A stretch of DNA of 64,000 nt, taken from assembly GCF_018596315.1 (NCBI RefSeq), contig NZ_JAHEAG010000005.1, positions 186,001 through 250,000 of the forward strand. Direction: 5' to 3'. The stretch comes from Bradyrhizobium sp. SRL28 (lineage in GTDB: Bacteria; Pseudomonadota; Alphaproteobacteria; Rhizobiales; Xanthobacteraceae). Position 1 is the stretch's first letter. Every line of letters starts with the position of its first letter. Positions 1-10,655 of this stretch are shown one piece after another. A program made the position numbers and the translations under genes. The notes beneath the pieces are model-generated. The model saw only the letters and a program-made list of their open reading frames with translations. It searched no databases and was not told the origin of the DNA.

Positions 1-3000
1 GAGGTCAGGATCTCCTCAGCATCGACGGTGACAGTGCCGGATTCGATCTTCGACAGGTCGAGAATGTCGCTGATCAGGTTGAGCAGGTCGGTGCCGGCGC
101 CGTGGATCGTGCGGGCGAATTCGACCTGTTTTGCCGACAAATTGCCTTCCGGATTTTCGGTGAGCTGCTGGCCGAGGATCAGGATGCTGTTGAGCGGCGT
201 GCGCAGCTCATGCGACATGTTGGCGAGGAATTCGGACTTGTACTTCGAGGTCAGCGAAAGCTCGGTCGCCTTTTCTTCGAGCGCGCGGCGTGCCTGTTCG
301 ATTTCCTGGTTCTTTCTTTCCACCTCGACGTTGCGCTCCGCAAGCTGCTGGGCCTTCTGTTCGAGCTGTTCGTTGGTCTGCTGCAGTTCCTTCTGCTGCG
401 TCTGCAGTTCGCCGGCGAGCTGTTGGGACTGCTTCAACAGGCCCTCGGTCTGCATCGTGGCCTCGATCGAGTTGAGAACGATGCCGATAGAGTCGGTGAG
501 CTGTTCGAGGAAGGTCATTTGCGAGGTCGTGAACGAACTGATCGAAGACAGTTCGATCACCGCCTTGACCTGGTTTTCGAACAACACCGGAAGCACGACG
601 AGATTCTTCGGAATGACGCGCAGCAGCGCCGAATTGATCGGCGCCGTGTCGGTCGGAATGTCCGACACCAGCCGCTGACGCTTGTCCATCGCGCATTGGC
701 CGATCAATCCTTCGCCGAACTGCACGACTTGCGGATTCGGATTGGCGCCATCGCCGGCATAGGAAGAGAGCAGGCGCAACTGCGGGCTGTCGGCACTCTC
801 GGTCTGATAGATCACGCCCATATGCGCGTTGATCAGCGGCGCCAGTTCGGTCAGCAGCAGCCGGCCGACCGTGGTCAGGTCGCGCTGACCCTGCAGCATG
901 TTGGTGAATTTGGCGAGGTTGGTCTTCAGCCAGTCCTGTTCGGTATTCACCTGCGTGGTGAGGCGGAGGTTGCCGATCATCGTATTGATGTTGTCTTTGA
1001 GTTCGGCGACTTCGCCGCGGGCGTCGACCTGGATCGAGCGGGTCAGGTCGCCCTTGGTCACGGCGGTCGCCACCTCGGCGATCGCGCGCACCTGCGAGGT
1101 CAGGTTGGCGGCGAGCAGGTTGACGTTGCCGGTAAGGTCCTTCCAGGTGCCGGCGGCGCCGGGCACGTTGGCCTGGCCGCCGAGGCGTCCTTCGACGCCG
1201 ACTTCGCGCGCCACGCTGGTGACCTGATCGGCGAAGGTCGCGAGCGTCTCGGTCATGTTGTTGATGGTGTCGGCAAGCGCGGCGACTTCGCCCTTCGATT
1301 TCACGGTCAGGTTCTGCTTCAGGTCGCCGTCGGCGACCGCCGTCACGACCTTGACGATGCCGCGCACCTGTTCGGTCAGATTGGCGGCCATGAAGTTGAC
1401 GGTGTCGGTGAGGTCCTTCCAGGTGCCGGCGACGCCGGGGACCTGCGCCTGACCGCCGAGCTTGCCCTCGGTGCCGACCTCGCGCGCCACGCGCGTCACT
1501 TCGCCGGCAAAGGCATTGAGCTGATCGACCATCGTGTTGATGGTGTTCTTCAGTTCGAGAATTTCGCCCTTCACGTCCACCGTGATCTTGCGTGACAGGT
1601 CGCCGCGCGCCACGGCCGTGGTGACTTCGGCGATGTTGCGGACCTGCGTGGTGAGGTTGGCCGCCAGCAGGTTGACGTTGTCGGTCAGATCCTTCCAGGT
1701 GCCGCCGACCCCGGGCACCACGGCCTGGCCGCCCAGCCGCCCCTCGGTGCCGACCTCGCGCGCGACGCGCGTCACTTCGGCGGCAAACGAACGTAGCTGC
1801 TCGACCATCGTATTGAGGGTGTCTTTCAGCAGCAGGATCTCGCCGCGGACGTCGACCGTGATCTTCTTCGACAGGTCGCCGCCGGCAATCGCAGTGGCGA
1901 CTTCGGCGATGTTGCGGACCTGCGCGGTCAGGTTTGAGGCCATGAAGTTGACGTTGTCGGTGAGGTCCTTCCAGGTGCCGGCGACTTCAGGCACCTGGGC
2001 CTGGCCGCCGAGCTTGCCTTCGGTGCCGACCTCGCGTGCCACGCGGGTCACTTCCGAAGCGAAGGCGTTGAGCTGGTCCACCATCGTGTTGACGGTGTTC
2101 TTCAGCTCGAGAATTTCGCCCTTCACGTCGACCGTGATCTTCTTCGACAGGTCGCCCTTCGCCACCGCCGTGGTGACTTCGGCGATGTTGCGGACCTGGC
2201 CGGTCAAATTGCCGGCCATCGAGTTGACGTTGTCGGTGAGGTCCTTCCAGGTGCCAGCGACACCGGGCACATTGGCCTGGCCGCCGAGCCGCCCCTCGGT
2301 GCCGACCTCGCGCGCAACGCGGGTCACTTCGCCCGCAAAGCGGTTGAGCTGGTCGACCATCGTGTTGAGCGTTTCCTTGAGCTGCAGGATCTCGCCGCGC
2401 ACGTCGACCGTGATCTTGCGCGACAGGTCGCCGCCCGCGATCGCGGTCGCCACCTCAGCGATGTTGCGGACCTGCGCCGTCAAATTGCCGGCCATCGAGT
2501 TCACGCTGTCGGTGAGGTCTTTCCAGGTGCCGGCGACGCCGGTTACCTGGGCCTGGCCGCCGAGCTTGCCGTCGGTGCCGACTTCGCGCGCCACGCGCGT
2601 GACCTCGCCGGCGAAGGCGTTGAGCTGGTCGACCATCGTGTTCAGCGTTTCCTTCAATTGAAGGATTTCACCCGACACGTTGACCGTGATCTTCTTCGAC
2701 AGGTCGCCCTTCGCCACCGCGGTCGCGACTTCGGCGATGTTGCGGACCTGGCCGGTTAGGTTGCCGGCCATCGAATTGACGTTGTCGGTAAGGTCCTTCC
2801 AGGTGCCGGCGACGCCGCGCACGTTGGCCTGGCCGCCGAGCTTGCCTTCGGTGCCGACTTCGCGCGCGACGCGCGTCACTTCGCCGGCGAACGCGTTGAG
2901 CTGGTCCACCATCGTATTGATGGTGTCCTTCAGCTCGAGAATTTCGCCGCGTACGTCCACCGTGATCTTCTTGGACAGGTCGCCGTTGGCGACCGCCGTC

Positions 3001-4505
3001 GTCACCTCGGCGATATTTCGAACCTGCGCGGTCAGGTTGGAAGCCATCGAGTTGACGCTCTCGGTCAGGTCCTTCCAGGTGCCGGCGACGCCGAGCACGT
3101 TGGCCTGGCCGCCGAGCCGTCCGTCGGTTCCGACTTCGCGCGCGACGCGGGTGACTTCGCCCGCGAAGGCGTTGAGCTGGTCGACCATTGTATTGAGCGT
3201 TTCCTTCAATTGCAGGATTTCGCCCGAGACGTTGACGGTGATCTTCTTGGAGAGGTCGCCGCCCGCAATCGCGGTCGCGACGTCGGCGATGTTGCGGACC
3301 TGCGCCGTCAGGTTGGAGGCCATGAAGTTGACGTTGTCGGTGAGGTCCTTCCAGGTGCCGGCGACGCCGGGGACCTGGGCCTGACCGCCGAGCTTGCCTT
3401 CGGTGCCGACCTCGCGGGCGACGCGGGTCACTTCTGACGCGAACGAGTTGAGCTGGTCGACCATCGTGTTGATGGTGTCTTTCAGCTCCAGGATTTCGCC
3501 GCGGACGTCCACCGTGATCTTGCGCGAGAGGTCGCCGCGGGCGACCGCGGTGGTGACGTTGGCGATGTTGCGGACCTGGGCGGTGAGGTTGCCGCACATC
3601 GCGTTGACGGAGTCGGTCAGATCCTTCCAGGTGCCGGCGACGCCGGGGACGATGGCCTGGCCGCCGAGCTTGCCGTCGGTGCCGACTTCGCGGGCGACGC
3701 GCGTCACTTCCGAGGCGAAGGACCGGAGCTGGTCCACCATCGTGTTGATGGCTTCCTTGAGCTGCAGGATCTCGCCGCGGACGTCCACCGTGATCTTCTT
3801 CGACAGGTCGCCATTCGCCACCGCGATGGTGACCTCGGCGATGTTGCGGACCTGGCCGGTGAGGTTGTTGGCCATCGAGTTGACGCTCTCGGTCAGGTCT
3901 TTCCAGACGCCCGTCACTTCCGGAACCTGCGCCTGGCCGCCGAGCTTGCCTTCGGTGCCGACCTCGCGCGCCACGCGCGTCACTTCCGAGGTGAACACGG
4001 AAAGCTGCTTGATCATCGTGTTGACGATGTTGGCCGATTGTAAAAATTCGCCGCCCAGGGGGCGGCCGTCGATATCAAGCTGCACGGTCTGCAGTAGATT
4101 GCCTTGGGCCACGGCGGCGACCGCGCGCGTGACTTCGCGGGTCGGCCACAGCAGGTCGTCGATCAGCGTGTTGACGGAGCCTTCCATGTCCGCCCACGAT
4201 CCGCTCGACAGGTCGAACTTGACGCGCTGCCGCGTCTTGCCTTCGCGCCCGACGACCTGGCCGACGTGCTCCAGTTGCTGCGCCATTCGCTGGTTGGCGG
4301 CGACGATTTCGTTGAAGGTATCGGCGATCTTGCCCTCGATGCCGATGTGATCGCCGGTCATCCGTACCGAGAAATCGCCCGCCCGCATCGCCTGCAAGGC
4401 ATGCAGCAGGTCCTGCATCGGATCGGACGCGCCGTTGGCGTTGGGTGGTGTCGGTTTTGTGACCCGGCGAGCGGAGGGTGATGCTCCAGGGGACAGGTCA
4501 CTCAT
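1..4505 (-). CDS. Poly-HAMP histidine kinase, 5' part (runs off left edge)
   Basis: About 1,501 codons are visible from the ATG at 4505 to the window edge. No membrane segment is seen, so the protein is probably cytoplasmic. Order: a divergent HAMP-like N-terminus (residues about 25-164), eleven 92-residue HAMP-type units (165-1176) with core [19 protein letters not shown], a GAF-like domain (about 1195-1340), a Gln/Glu-rich coiled coil (about 1340-1420), and a HisKA box [10 protein letters not shown] with phospho-acceptor His1432. The ATPase domain and any receiver domains lie outside the window. The repeat consensus is that of fungal group III (Nik1/Os-1) kinases and their bacterial relatives, which sense osmotic or other stress through HAMP arrays. 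The signal sensed here is unknown. Confidence 0.93.
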   Translation of the reverse strand, partial: MSDLSPGASPSARRVTKPTPPNANGASDPMQDLLHALQAMRAGDFSVRMTGDHIGIEGKIADTFNEIVAANQRMAQQLEHVGQVVGREGKTRQRVKFDLSSGSWADMEGSVNTLIDDLLWPTREVTRAVAAVAQGNLLQTVQLDIDGRPLGGEFLQSANIVNTMIKQLSVFTSEVTRVAREVGTEGKLGGQAQVPEVTGVWKDLTESVNSMANNLTGQVRNIAEVTIAVANGDLSKKITVDVRGEILQLKEAINTMVDQLRSFASEVTRVAREVGTDGKLGGQAIVPGVAGTWKDLTDSVNAMCGNLTAQVRNIANVTTAVARGDLSRKITVDVRGEILELKDTINTMVDQLNSFASEVTRVAREVGTEGKLGGQAQVPGVAGTWKDLTDNVNFMASNLTAQVRNIADVATAIAGGDLSKKITVNVSGEILQLKETLNTMVDQLNAFAGEVTRVAREVGTDGRLGGQANVLGVAGTWKDLTESVNSMASNLTAQVRNIAEVTTAVANGDLSKKITVDVRGEILELKDTINTMVDQLNAFAGEVTRVAREVGTEGKLGGQANVRGVAGTWKDLTDNVNSMAGNLTGQVRNIAEVATAVAKGDLSKKITVNVSGEILQLKETLNTMVDQLNAFAGEVTRVAREVGTDGKLGGQAQVTGVAGTWKDLTDSVNSMAGNLTAQVRNIAEVATAIAGGDLSRKITVDVRGEILQLKETLNTMVDQLNRFAGEVTRVAREVGTEGRLGGQANVPGVAGTWKDLTDNVNSMAGNLTGQVRNIAEVTTAVAKGDLSKKITVDVKGEILELKNTVNTMVDQLNAFASEVTRVAREVGTEGKLGGQAQVPEVAGTWKDLTDNVNFMASNLTAQVRNIAEVATAIAGGDLSKKITVDVRGEILLLKDTLNTMVEQLRSFAAEVTRVAREVGTEGRLGGQAVVPGVGGTWKDLTDNVNLLAANLTTQVRNIAEVTTAVARGDLSRKITVDVKGEILELKNTINTMVDQLNAFAGEVTRVAREVGTEGKLGGQAQVPGVAGTWKDLTDTVNFMAANLTEQVRGIVKVVTAVADGDLKQNLTVKSKGEVAALADTINNMTETLATFADQVTSVAREVGVEGRLGGQANVPGAAGTWKDLTGNVNLLAANLTSQVRAIAEVATAVTKGDLTRSIQVDARGEVAELKDNINTMIGNLRLTTQVNTEQDWLKTNLAKFTNMLQGQRDLTTVGRLLLTELAPLINAHMGVIYQTESADSPQLRLLSSYAGDGANPNPQVVQFGEGLIGQCAMDKRQRLVSDIPTDTAPINSALLRVIPKNLVVLPVLFENQVKAVIELSSISSFTTSQMTFLEQLTDSIGIVLNSIEATMQTEGLLKQSQQLAGELQTQQKELQQTNEQLEQKAQQLAERNVEVERKNQEIEQARRALEEKATELSLTSKYKSEFLANMSHELRTPLNSILILGQQLTENPEGNLSAKQVEFARTIHGAGTDLLNLISDILDLSKIESGTVTVDAEEILT
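978..4013 (-). repeat. Eleven tandem 276-bp units encoding HAMP modules
   Basis: Eleven in-frame units of exactly 276 bp (92 codons) follow head to tail inside the kinase gene. The string gttgcggacctg or a close variant recurs every 276 bp, for example at 1635, 1911, 2187, 2463, 2739, 3291, 3567 and 3843. The nine upstream units are nearly identical at the protein level. The two units nearest the GAF domain (ends around 978-1530) are more diverged. The array is a substrate for recombination and for assembly collapse. Confidence 0.95.
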
Positions 4506-4702
4506 GGTGTTTCCTCGGCCAGTTCGCGCAAATCACTTCGGCTGAAATGCGATTTCACAGATAGAACCGCTGCCCCATCGGCATATTAAGCCGGACTAAC
4601 GGTTAAAGTCGTGAAATCAATGACATGGAACTCAGCCCAATTGCTCAATTCGGCGGGAACCCAATAGTTCCAATGGCCCCCAAATTATATGGAACCCAAA
4701 AA

Positions 4703-4726
4703 AACGCCCCGGCAAGCCGGGGCGTT
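4703..4726 (-). terminator. Rho-independent terminator after livK
   Basis: Perfect 11-bp arms (aacgccccggc and its complement) flank a 2-nt loop. On the minus strand a run of T follows (AAAAAAA at 4698-4704 on the plus strand). It lies 24 bp past the livK stop and closes the liv operon. Confidence 0.85.
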
Positions 4727-4749
4727 TGACGTTCTGGTCGATGAAGGGA

Positions 4750-5868
4750 TCAGGACCCCTTGGGATTGATCTCGGTGTAGTTGCCCTTGGCGTCCCACTT
4801 GTAGACGACATAGTCGATTACCTTGAGGTCGCCCTTGGCATCGAAGGAAAGCTTGCCGAGCACGGTGTCCCATTCGCCGGCCTTGATGGTCTCCATGACC
4901 TTCTTCGGATCGGTGGTCTTCGCCTTCGCCACCGCCTGCGTCCAGACCTGCATCGCGGCATAGGTATAGAGGGTGTAGCCCTCGGGATCGATGTTCTTGC
5001 CCTTGAACTTCTCGACGATCGCTTTCGCGGTCGCCTTGTTGCGCGGGTCGGGGCCGAAGGTGAACAGCGTGCCTTCGCCGGCCGGACCGGTGATCGAGGC
5101 GAATTCCTTGTCGTTCAGGGCGTCGCCCGCCATCAACACCGTCTTGAGGCCCTGGTCGCGCATCTGGCGCAGGATCAGGCCGGCTTCCTGATGGTAGCCG
5201 CCGACATAGACCAGATCGATATTGTCGCGCTTCAGCCGCGACACGATCGCGTTAAAGTCCTTGTCGCCCTTGTTGTAGGATTCGAACATCTTCTCGGTGA
5301 AGCCGGCCTTGTTGAGCGCCTTCTTGGTCTCCTCCGCGAGGCCTTTGCCGTAGGTGGACTTGTCGTTGAGGATGGCGACGTTCTTGCCCTTGTAGTTCTT
5401 GACGATGTAGTCGGCGGCAACCAGGCCCTGCTGATCGTCGCGGCCGCAGACGCGCGCCACGTTCCACAGCTTCCGCTCGGTGAACAGCGGGTTGGTCGAG
5501 GCCGGCGTGATCTGCAGTACGTTGCCGTCGGCGTAGGCTTCCGACGCCGGGATCGACGACGACGAGCAGAAATGACCGGCCACGAACGGGATTTTTGCGC
5601 TGGCGAACTTTTCCGCCACCGAGCGCGCCTGCTTGGGATCGCAGGCATCGTCGCCGACCTGCAGCGCCAGCTTCTTGCCGAGCACGCCGCCGGCGGCGTT
5701 GATGTCGGCCACCGCCTGTTCGGCGCCGTTCTTCATCTGCCGGCCGAACGCGGATTCGCCGCCCGTCATCGGGCCTGCCACTGCGATGGAGATGTCCTGC
5801 GCCAGGGCCGTTGTCGACAGCGCCAACGATGCGCCCAGTGCCAAACCGATGAGTTTCAGTGATTTCAT
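4750..5868 (-). CDS. livK: Branched-chain amino-acid ABC transporter, periplasmic binding protein
   Basis: A 372-residue type I periplasmic binding protein (Peripla_BP_6, LivJ/LivK family). It captures leucine, isoleucine, valine or a related substrate in the periplasm and delivers it to LivHM. The start at 5868 is preceded by GAGG and gives a clean signal peptide, MKSLKLIGLALGASLALS, ending at ALAQ; the longer reading frame upstream lacks such features. It is the last gene of the livHMGFK run, 180 bp behind livF, and a terminator follows. Exact substrate cannot be read from sequence; many rhizobial LivK homologues bind other amino acids or aromatic compounds. Confidence 0.93.
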   Translation of the reverse strand: MKSLKLIGLALGASLALSTTALAQDISIAVAGPMTGGESAFGRQMKNGAEQAVADINAAGGVLGKKLALQVGDDACDPKQARSVAEKFASAKIPFVAGHFCSSSSIPASEAYADGNVLQITPASTNPLFTERKLWNVARVCGRDDQQGLVAADYIVKNYKGKNVAILNDKSTYGKGLAEETKKALNKAGFTEKMFESYNKGDKDFNAIVSRLKRDNIDLVYVGGYHQEAGLILRQMRDQGLKTVLMAGDALNDKEFASITGPAGEGTLFTFGPDPRNKATAKAIVEKFKGKNIDPEGYTLYTYAAMQVWTQAVAKAKTTDPKKVMETIKAGEWDTVLGKLSFDAKGDLKVIDYVVYKWDAKGNYTEINPKGS

Positions 5869-6048
5869 GAGGTATCCTCGCGGGTAGGTCGATTTCAGGA
5901 AGCGCCCGGCAGGCCGGGTACGAAAATCACGCCCATTGTCGGCTGATTTTACCGCGAAGTCATCGGCAATTTTCGGGCAAATCCACGGTCCGTTCGCCGC
6001 ATCTTGCCGCAGCACGCACCAAGGCAAGGTGGGGGGCAGGTGGGAGCG

Positions 6049-6795
6049 CTACTCCCGCCGGCCGCCCTCCAGATAGGCGGCGCGGATTTCCGGGCGCTGC
6101 AGCAATTCGCTGCCGGTTCCGGACAGGGTGATCAGGCCGTTGACCATGACGTAGCCGCGATGGGCGAGTTTCAGCGCGTGGTTGGCGTTCTGTTCGACGA
6201 TCAGAACGGTCAGGCCGTCCTGCCGGTTCAGGGTCCTTATCGCATCGAAAATCTGCCGCGCGATCAGGGGGGCCAGCCCCAGCGACGGCTCGTCCAGCAT
6301 CAACAGGCGCGGCCGGCTCATCAGGGCCCGGCCGATCGCCAGCATCTGCTGCTCGCCGCCGGACAGCGTGCCGCCGCGCTGGGTCATACGTTCCTTGAGC
6401 CGCGGGAACAGCGCGAAGACGCGTTCCAGGCCGCTCGCCCGATCGGCCTCGCTGCTATCGGTCGCATCAGCCCCCATCTGCAGGTTTTCCGCCACGCTCA
6501 TGCGCGGGAAGATGCGGCGACCCTCGGGCGACTGGGCGATGCGCAGCCGCGCGATCTCATGCGTCGGCACGTCGGTGATGTCCTGGCCGTCGAATTCGAT
6601 CCTCCCTGAGCGGGCGCGGGGCCGGCCGAAGATCGTCATCATCAGGGTCGACTTGCCGGCGCCGTTGGCCCCGATCAAGGCGACGATTTCGCCGGCGTTG
6701 ATGTCGAGATCGACGCCCTTCAGCGCCTCGATCTTGCCGTAGGCCGCGCGCAGCGATCGGATCGCGAGCAGGGGCGTCTTCGATGGGGCCGTCAC
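6049..6795 (-). CDS. livF: Branched-chain amino-acid ABC transporter ATPase LivF
   Basis: A 248-residue ABC ATPase that powers import with LivG. Visible motifs are Walker A GANGAGKST, signature LSGGEQQ, Walker B LLMLDEPSLGL and the H-loop region LIVEQNANHAL, typical of LivF. Its start overlaps the livG stop by 4 bp (ATGA), which suggests translational coupling. Length is normal for the family. Confidence 0.95.
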   Translation of the reverse strand: MTAPSKTPLLAIRSLRAAYGKIEALKGVDLDINAGEIVALIGANGAGKSTLMMTIFGRPRARSGRIEFDGQDITDVPTHEIARLRIAQSPEGRRIFPRMSVAENLQMGADATDSSEADRASGLERVFALFPRLKERMTQRGGTLSGGEQQMLAIGRALMSRPRLLMLDEPSLGLAPLIARQIFDAIRTLNRQDGLTVLIVEQNANHALKLAHRGYVMVNGLITLSGTGSELLQRPEIRAAYLEGGRRE

Positions 6796-7625
6796 GTGCC
6801 GCTCTCCATCACGGCGATGGCTTCTTCCTCGTCGGCGCCGAGATAGGCGGCGATCACCTTGGGATCGTCGCGGATCTGCTGCGGCGTGCCTTCGGCGATC
6901 TTGATGCCGTGATCCATCACCACGACATGGTCGGAAATCTCCATCACCACGCTCATGTCATGCTCGATCAGGAGGATCGAGGTGCCCTGATCGCCTCGGA
7001 TCGAGAGCAGGAGTTCGCTCAAGGCAGCGCTTTCCCGTGCGTTGAGGCCGGCCGCGGGCTCGTCGAGGCAGAGCAGCGCGGGCTGGGTGCACATCGCGCG
7101 CGCGATTTCGAGCCGCCGCTGGTCGCCATATGGCAAATTGCCGGCGGCATCATCGGCGCGATCCAGGAGGCCGATGCGGTCGAGCCAGGTCTGCGCCAGA
7201 TCGATCGCGGCCTGCTCGGCCTTGCGCCAGGAGGGGGCGCCGATCAACCCGAGAAACGTCAGCCCGGAAGCGCGCATCAGCGCGTTGTGCTGCGCCACCA
7301 TCAGGTTTTCCAGCGCCGTCATGCCCGGAAACAGCCGGATGTTCTGGAAGGTGCGCGCGACGCGGGCCAGTTTGGAAATCCGGAAATCGTTCAGCCGTTC
7401 GAGCTGGATGGCGTGGCCGTCATCGTGCACGAGCCGCATCGCGCCCGAGGTCGGCTTGTAGAAGCCGGTGATGCAGTTGAACACGGTGGTCTTGCCGGCG
7501 CCGTTCGGCCCGATCAGCGCGGTGATCTTGCGCCGCTCGGCATTGAAGGAGAGGTCGTTGACGGCGACGATGCCGCCGAAGCGCATCGACAGCCGATCGA
7601 CCGACAGGATGTGGTCGCCGCTCAT
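6792..7625 (-). CDS. livG: Branched-chain amino-acid ABC transporter ATPase LivG
   Basis: A 277-residue ABC ATPase, partner of LivF. Walker A GPNGAGKTTVFNCITGFY and Walker B LLCLDEPAAGLN are seen, with the extended C-terminus of LivG proteins. The signature is the LivG-type variant YGDQRRLEIARA rather than LSGGQ. It overlaps livM and livF by 4 bp on each side. Confidence 0.95.
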   Translation of the reverse strand: MSGDHILSVDRLSMRFGGIVAVNDLSFNAERRKITALIGPNGAGKTTVFNCITGFYKPTSGAMRLVHDDGHAIQLERLNDFRISKLARVARTFQNIRLFPGMTALENLMVAQHNALMRASGLTFLGLIGAPSWRKAEQAAIDLAQTWLDRIGLLDRADDAAGNLPYGDQRRLEIARAMCTQPALLCLDEPAAGLNARESAALSELLLSIRGDQGTSILLIEHDMSVVMEISDHVVVMDHGIKIAEGTPQQIRDDPKVIAAYLGADEEEAIAVMESGT

Positions 7626-8941
7626 CCGTGTCCCTCCTTGACGAGGTCGGACGAGATCGCCTGGTTGGTCTTCAGGAACACGGTCGGCGCGCGATGGCCG
7701 ATCAGGCCGCGCGGCCGCCAGATCATCAGCAGCACCATCGCCATGCCGAACACCAGCATGCGGTATTGCTCGAGGCCGCGGAACAGCTCGAAGCCGCCGA
7801 TCATGGCGAGCGCGGCGAGCGCGACGCCCAGTTGCGAGCCCATGCCGCCCAGCACCACGATCGCCAGCACCAGCGCCGATTCATGGAAGGTGAAGGATTC
7901 CGGGCTGATGAAACCTTGTCTGGTCGCGAAGAACGCGCCGGCAAAACCGCCGAACATCGCGCCGGTTGCAAACGCCGTCAGCTTGGTGGTGGTGGTGTTG
8001 ATGCCGAGCGCGCGGCAGGCGACCTCGTCCTCGCGCAGCGCTTCCCAGGCGCGGCCGATCGGCAGCCGCCGCAGCCGGATCGTGACCCAGTTGGTGAGCA
8101 GCGCCAGCGCCAGGATCAAATAGAACAGGAACACGACGCGGTGCGTCGGCGAGAATTCGATGCCGAGCATGGCCGCAAGCCCGTCATCGCCCGGTGTGAG
8201 CGGAATGCCGAACAGGGTCGGGCGGGGAATGCCGGTGACGCCGTTCGGCCCGCCGGTCAGGCTCTGCCAGTTGATGATGACGAGGCGGATGATCTCGCCG
8301 AAGGCCAGCGTGACGATGGCGAGATAGTCGCCGCGCAGCCGCAGCACGGGAAAGCCGAGCAGCACGCCCCAGAACGCGGCGAGGATGCCGGCGAGCGGCA
8401 GGCAGACCCAGAACGACAATCCGAAATTGGTCGCCAGCAGCGCGTAGGAATAGGCGCCGACCGCGTAAAACGCGACATAGCCGAGATCCAGCAGCCCGGC
8501 GAGGCCGACCACCACGTTCAGCCCCCATCCGAGCATCACGTAAGTCAGCACGAGGATGCCGAGGTCGAGTATGTAGCGCTCGTTGTAGAACAGGACCGGC
8601 ACCAGAAACGTGAACACCAGCAGCACCGGTGCGACCAGGCGTCCGGCGAGCGAAAGCGTGCTTTGCACCGCAGGCGGCACCACACGGATAGTGCCGACCG
8701 GTCCCCACCACTGTCGCAGCAATTCGAGGACGATGCTGCCGCCAAACACGGTCGCAACCATCGCGGCGAGGTCGCCGAACCGCGTCCAGTAGGTCAGCTG
8801 TCCGTCCGGCCCGGCGTCGGTGCGCACGCCGATCATCAGCGAGAACAGCACCAGCGCGACCAGCGCGCTGATCAGCGCTTTCTTGAGGATGAAGGCTGCG
8901 CCCGGAGCGCGCGAGGTTTGGACGGCGGGGGGTGCGCTCAC
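7622..8941 (-). CDS. livM: Branched-chain amino-acid ABC transporter permease LivM
   Basis: A 439-residue membrane permease with roughly ten hydrophobic segments. It contains the family motif region LRLRGDYLAIVTLAFGEI and the EAA-like loop GRAWEALREDEVACRALGI, which docks with the ATPases. It is longer than the minimal LivM (about 320 residues) because of an N-terminal extension of about 100 residues with extra hydrophobic segments, which is usual in Bradyrhizobium homologues. It lies 11 bp downstream of livH and overlaps livG by 4 bp. Confidence 0.94.
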   Translation of the reverse strand: MSAPPAVQTSRAPGAAFILKKALISALVALVLFSLMIGVRTDAGPDGQLTYWTRFGDLAAMVATVFGGSIVLELLRQWWGPVGTIRVVPPAVQSTLSLAGRLVAPVLLVFTFLVPVLFYNERYILDLGILVLTYVMLGWGLNVVVGLAGLLDLGYVAFYAVGAYSYALLATNFGLSFWVCLPLAGILAAFWGVLLGFPVLRLRGDYLAIVTLAFGEIIRLVIINWQSLTGGPNGVTGIPRPTLFGIPLTPGDDGLAAMLGIEFSPTHRVVFLFYLILALALLTNWVTIRLRRLPIGRAWEALREDEVACRALGINTTTTKLTAFATGAMFGGFAGAFFATRQGFISPESFTFHESALVLAIVVLGGMGSQLGVALAALAMIGGFELFRGLEQYRMLVFGMAMVLLMIWRPRGLIGHRAPTVFLKTNQAISSDLVKEGHG

Positions 8942-8952
8942 GCTGCCGCCCG

Positions 8953-9870
8953 TCAGACTTTTTCGACTTCAGGCCGGCCGAGCAGGCCGGTCGGAAGGAA
9001 GATCAGGACCACGATCAGGATCGAGAACGCGGCGACGTCCTTGTACTCGACCGAGAAATAGGCCGACCACAGCGTCTCGATCAGGCCGATCAGAAGCCCG
9101 CCCAGCATCGCGCCGGGCAGCGAACCGATGCCGCCGAGGACGGCCGCGGTGAATGCCTTGATGCCGGCGACGAAGCCCATGAAGAAATCGACCAGCCCGT
9201 AATAGAGCAGGTACATCATGCCGGCGACGGCGGCGAGCGCAGCCCCGATCACGAAGGTCATGGAGATGGTGCGGTCGACGTCGACGCCGAGCAGCGAGGC
9301 CATGGTCTGGTCCTGCTCGCAGGCGCGCATGTCGCGTCCCAACCGCGTGCTCGATACCAGCCAGGTGAACAGCGCCAGCAGCACCACGGTGGTGATAACG
9401 ACGATGATCTGGATGTTGGAAAGCTGCACGACGAAACCGTCGGGACCCTCATGCAGCGTGTGACCACCGGTGATGATCGGCGGCACCGGCTTCACGCGCG
9501 CACCCTGCGCCACTTGCGAAAAATTGGTCAGTACGAATGACATACCGATCGCCGACAGCATCGGCGCCAGGCGGAACGAGTGCCGCAGCGGCCGGTAGGC
9601 GATGCGCTCCACCGTCCAGCCATAGAGCGCCGTGATCGCCATCGATACCAGAAGCACGATCAGCAGGATCAGGGGGATGGCGGTCAGGCCGAACGAGACC
9701 AGGATCAGGAACGTGATCAGGGCGATGAAGCCGCCGATCATGAAAATATCGCCATGGGCGAAATTGATCATGCCGACGATGCCGTAGACCATCGTGTAGC
9801 CGATCGCGATCAGGCCGTAGATCGAGCCGAGCACGAGGCCGTTGATCAGTTGCTGCGCGAAATAATCCAT
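8953..9870 (-). CDS. livH: Branched-chain amino-acid ABC transporter permease LivH
   Basis: A 305-residue inner-membrane permease starting MDYFAQQLINGLVLGSIYG, the characteristic LivH N-terminus, with about eight membrane segments and the loop GRDMRACEQD. It is the first gene of the operon; the promoter should lie in the 276-bp gap upstream (9871-10146), where I could not pick convincing -35/-10 boxes. Confidence 0.95.
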   Translation of the reverse strand: MDYFAQQLINGLVLGSIYGLIAIGYTMVYGIVGMINFAHGDIFMIGGFIALITFLILVSFGLTAIPLILLIVLLVSMAITALYGWTVERIAYRPLRHSFRLAPMLSAIGMSFVLTNFSQVAQGARVKPVPPIITGGHTLHEGPDGFVVQLSNIQIIVVITTVVLLALFTWLVSSTRLGRDMRACEQDQTMASLLGVDVDRTISMTFVIGAALAAVAGMMYLLYYGLVDFFMGFVAGIKAFTAAVLGGIGSLPGAMLGGLLIGLIETLWSAYFSVEYKDVAAFSILIVVLIFLPTGLLGRPEVEKV

Positions 9871-10146
9871 ATGCTGCCGTGTCTAGAGCGGACAGCGCGG
9901 CGAGAGCTCCGGCAGCCCAAGACGACGCGTCGTGTCGTTTTCTAACAGGTGGGAACCGGGGGCGGCAACAGCGCCAGCTGCGGCTTATTTGGCTTGTACA
10001 GAGCTAGTTTTGCGGCAGGGGTTCCGGCGCCACAGTCCGAACACGGCCCTGCCGCGGAATGATCGCAGCGGAACCGGCGTTCCCCTGCAACGATTGCGCC
10101 CACTCTCCGTTGACCCCGGCTACGTCTAAACAACGGAGAACTCTCT

Positions 10147-10302
10147 ATGACCAATCAGAACAACCCGGGCCAGCAGAACCAGAACCCGGGTCAGAAGCCC
10201 GGTCAGCAGCAGCAAGGTGGCGGCCAGAAGCCGGGTCAGCAGCAGCAGGATCCAGGCCGTGAGAAGCCGAACCCGAACCGCCAGGGACAGCAGGACCGCT
10301 AG
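10147..10302 (+). CDS. Small low-complexity Gln/Pro/Gly protein
   Basis: A 51-residue ORF made almost wholly of N, P, G, Q and K, with repeats of the form NPGQ and KPGQQQQ. It is bracketed by a good intergenic region and a strong terminator 26 bp after its stop, so it is likely an expressed monocistronic gene. Predicted to be disordered and basic. No function is known to me; the composition recalls small stress-induced hydrophilic proteins, but that is only a resemblance. Confidence 0.7.
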   Translation: MTNQNNPGQQNQNPGQKPGQQQQGGGQKPGQQQQDPGREKPNPNRQGQQDR

Positions 10303-10327
10303 CCGGATTGGTGACTAAGTAAAGAAG

Positions 10328-10351
10328 GCCCCGCCGTAAGGCGGGGCTTTT
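10328..10351 (+). terminator. Rho-independent terminator
   Basis: Arms gccccgcc (10328-10335) and ggcggggc (10340-10347) flank a 4-nt loop and are followed by ttttctttt. It terminates the small Gln/Pro/Gly gene. Confidence 0.85.
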
Positions 10352-10375
10352 CTTTTGCGGGCGCACGGCGCTCGT

Positions 10376-10529
10376 CGTGTCCCGGACGCGGCGTGGCACC
10401 ACCAGCGCGTTTACGCGCGTCCTCGACACGCTATGGTGACGCGACGCAGAGCCGGGACCCAGTTGGCTGCACATGGGTCCCGGCTCTGCGGCGCACCGCC
10501 AAGAGGCGCTGCCCCGCGTCCGCGACACG
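10376..10529. repeat. Nested intergenic palindrome
   Basis: Outer arms at 10376-10391 and 10514-10529 enclose a perfect 16-bp inverted repeat (10446-10461 with 10474-10489, arm gcagagccgggaccca). The long hairpin potential and non-coding position fit the dispersed intergenic palindromes typical of Bradyrhizobium genomes. Confidence 0.6.
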
Positions 10530-10655
10530 AGGGAGCGGGTGGTCCAGGAAATTAAGGTAAACAAATGGTTTAAATTGCCGCTGGCAACCTTGGGGAGTTA
10601 CGTCGCCCCTCGATCCGCCGCCTTTAGCCCGGCCGCGGACCCAGCGGGAAGCGAC

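Noticed and set aside
102..1595. Long plus-strand frame opposite the kinase gene, and several similar ones up to 4481
   Set aside because: Mirror frames of the repetitive HAMP-coding strand; no homology and the minus-strand protein is clear.
2668..3597. Minus-strand 309-codon Arg-rich frame
   Set aside because: Out-of-frame reading of the HAMP repeats.
4726..5862. Plus-strand 378-codon frame opposite livK
   Set aside because: Shadow of livK; no recognisable domain.
7628..9061. Plus-strand 477-codon frame opposite livM
   Set aside because: Composition rich in R, D, Q, H typical of antisense frames in high-GC DNA.
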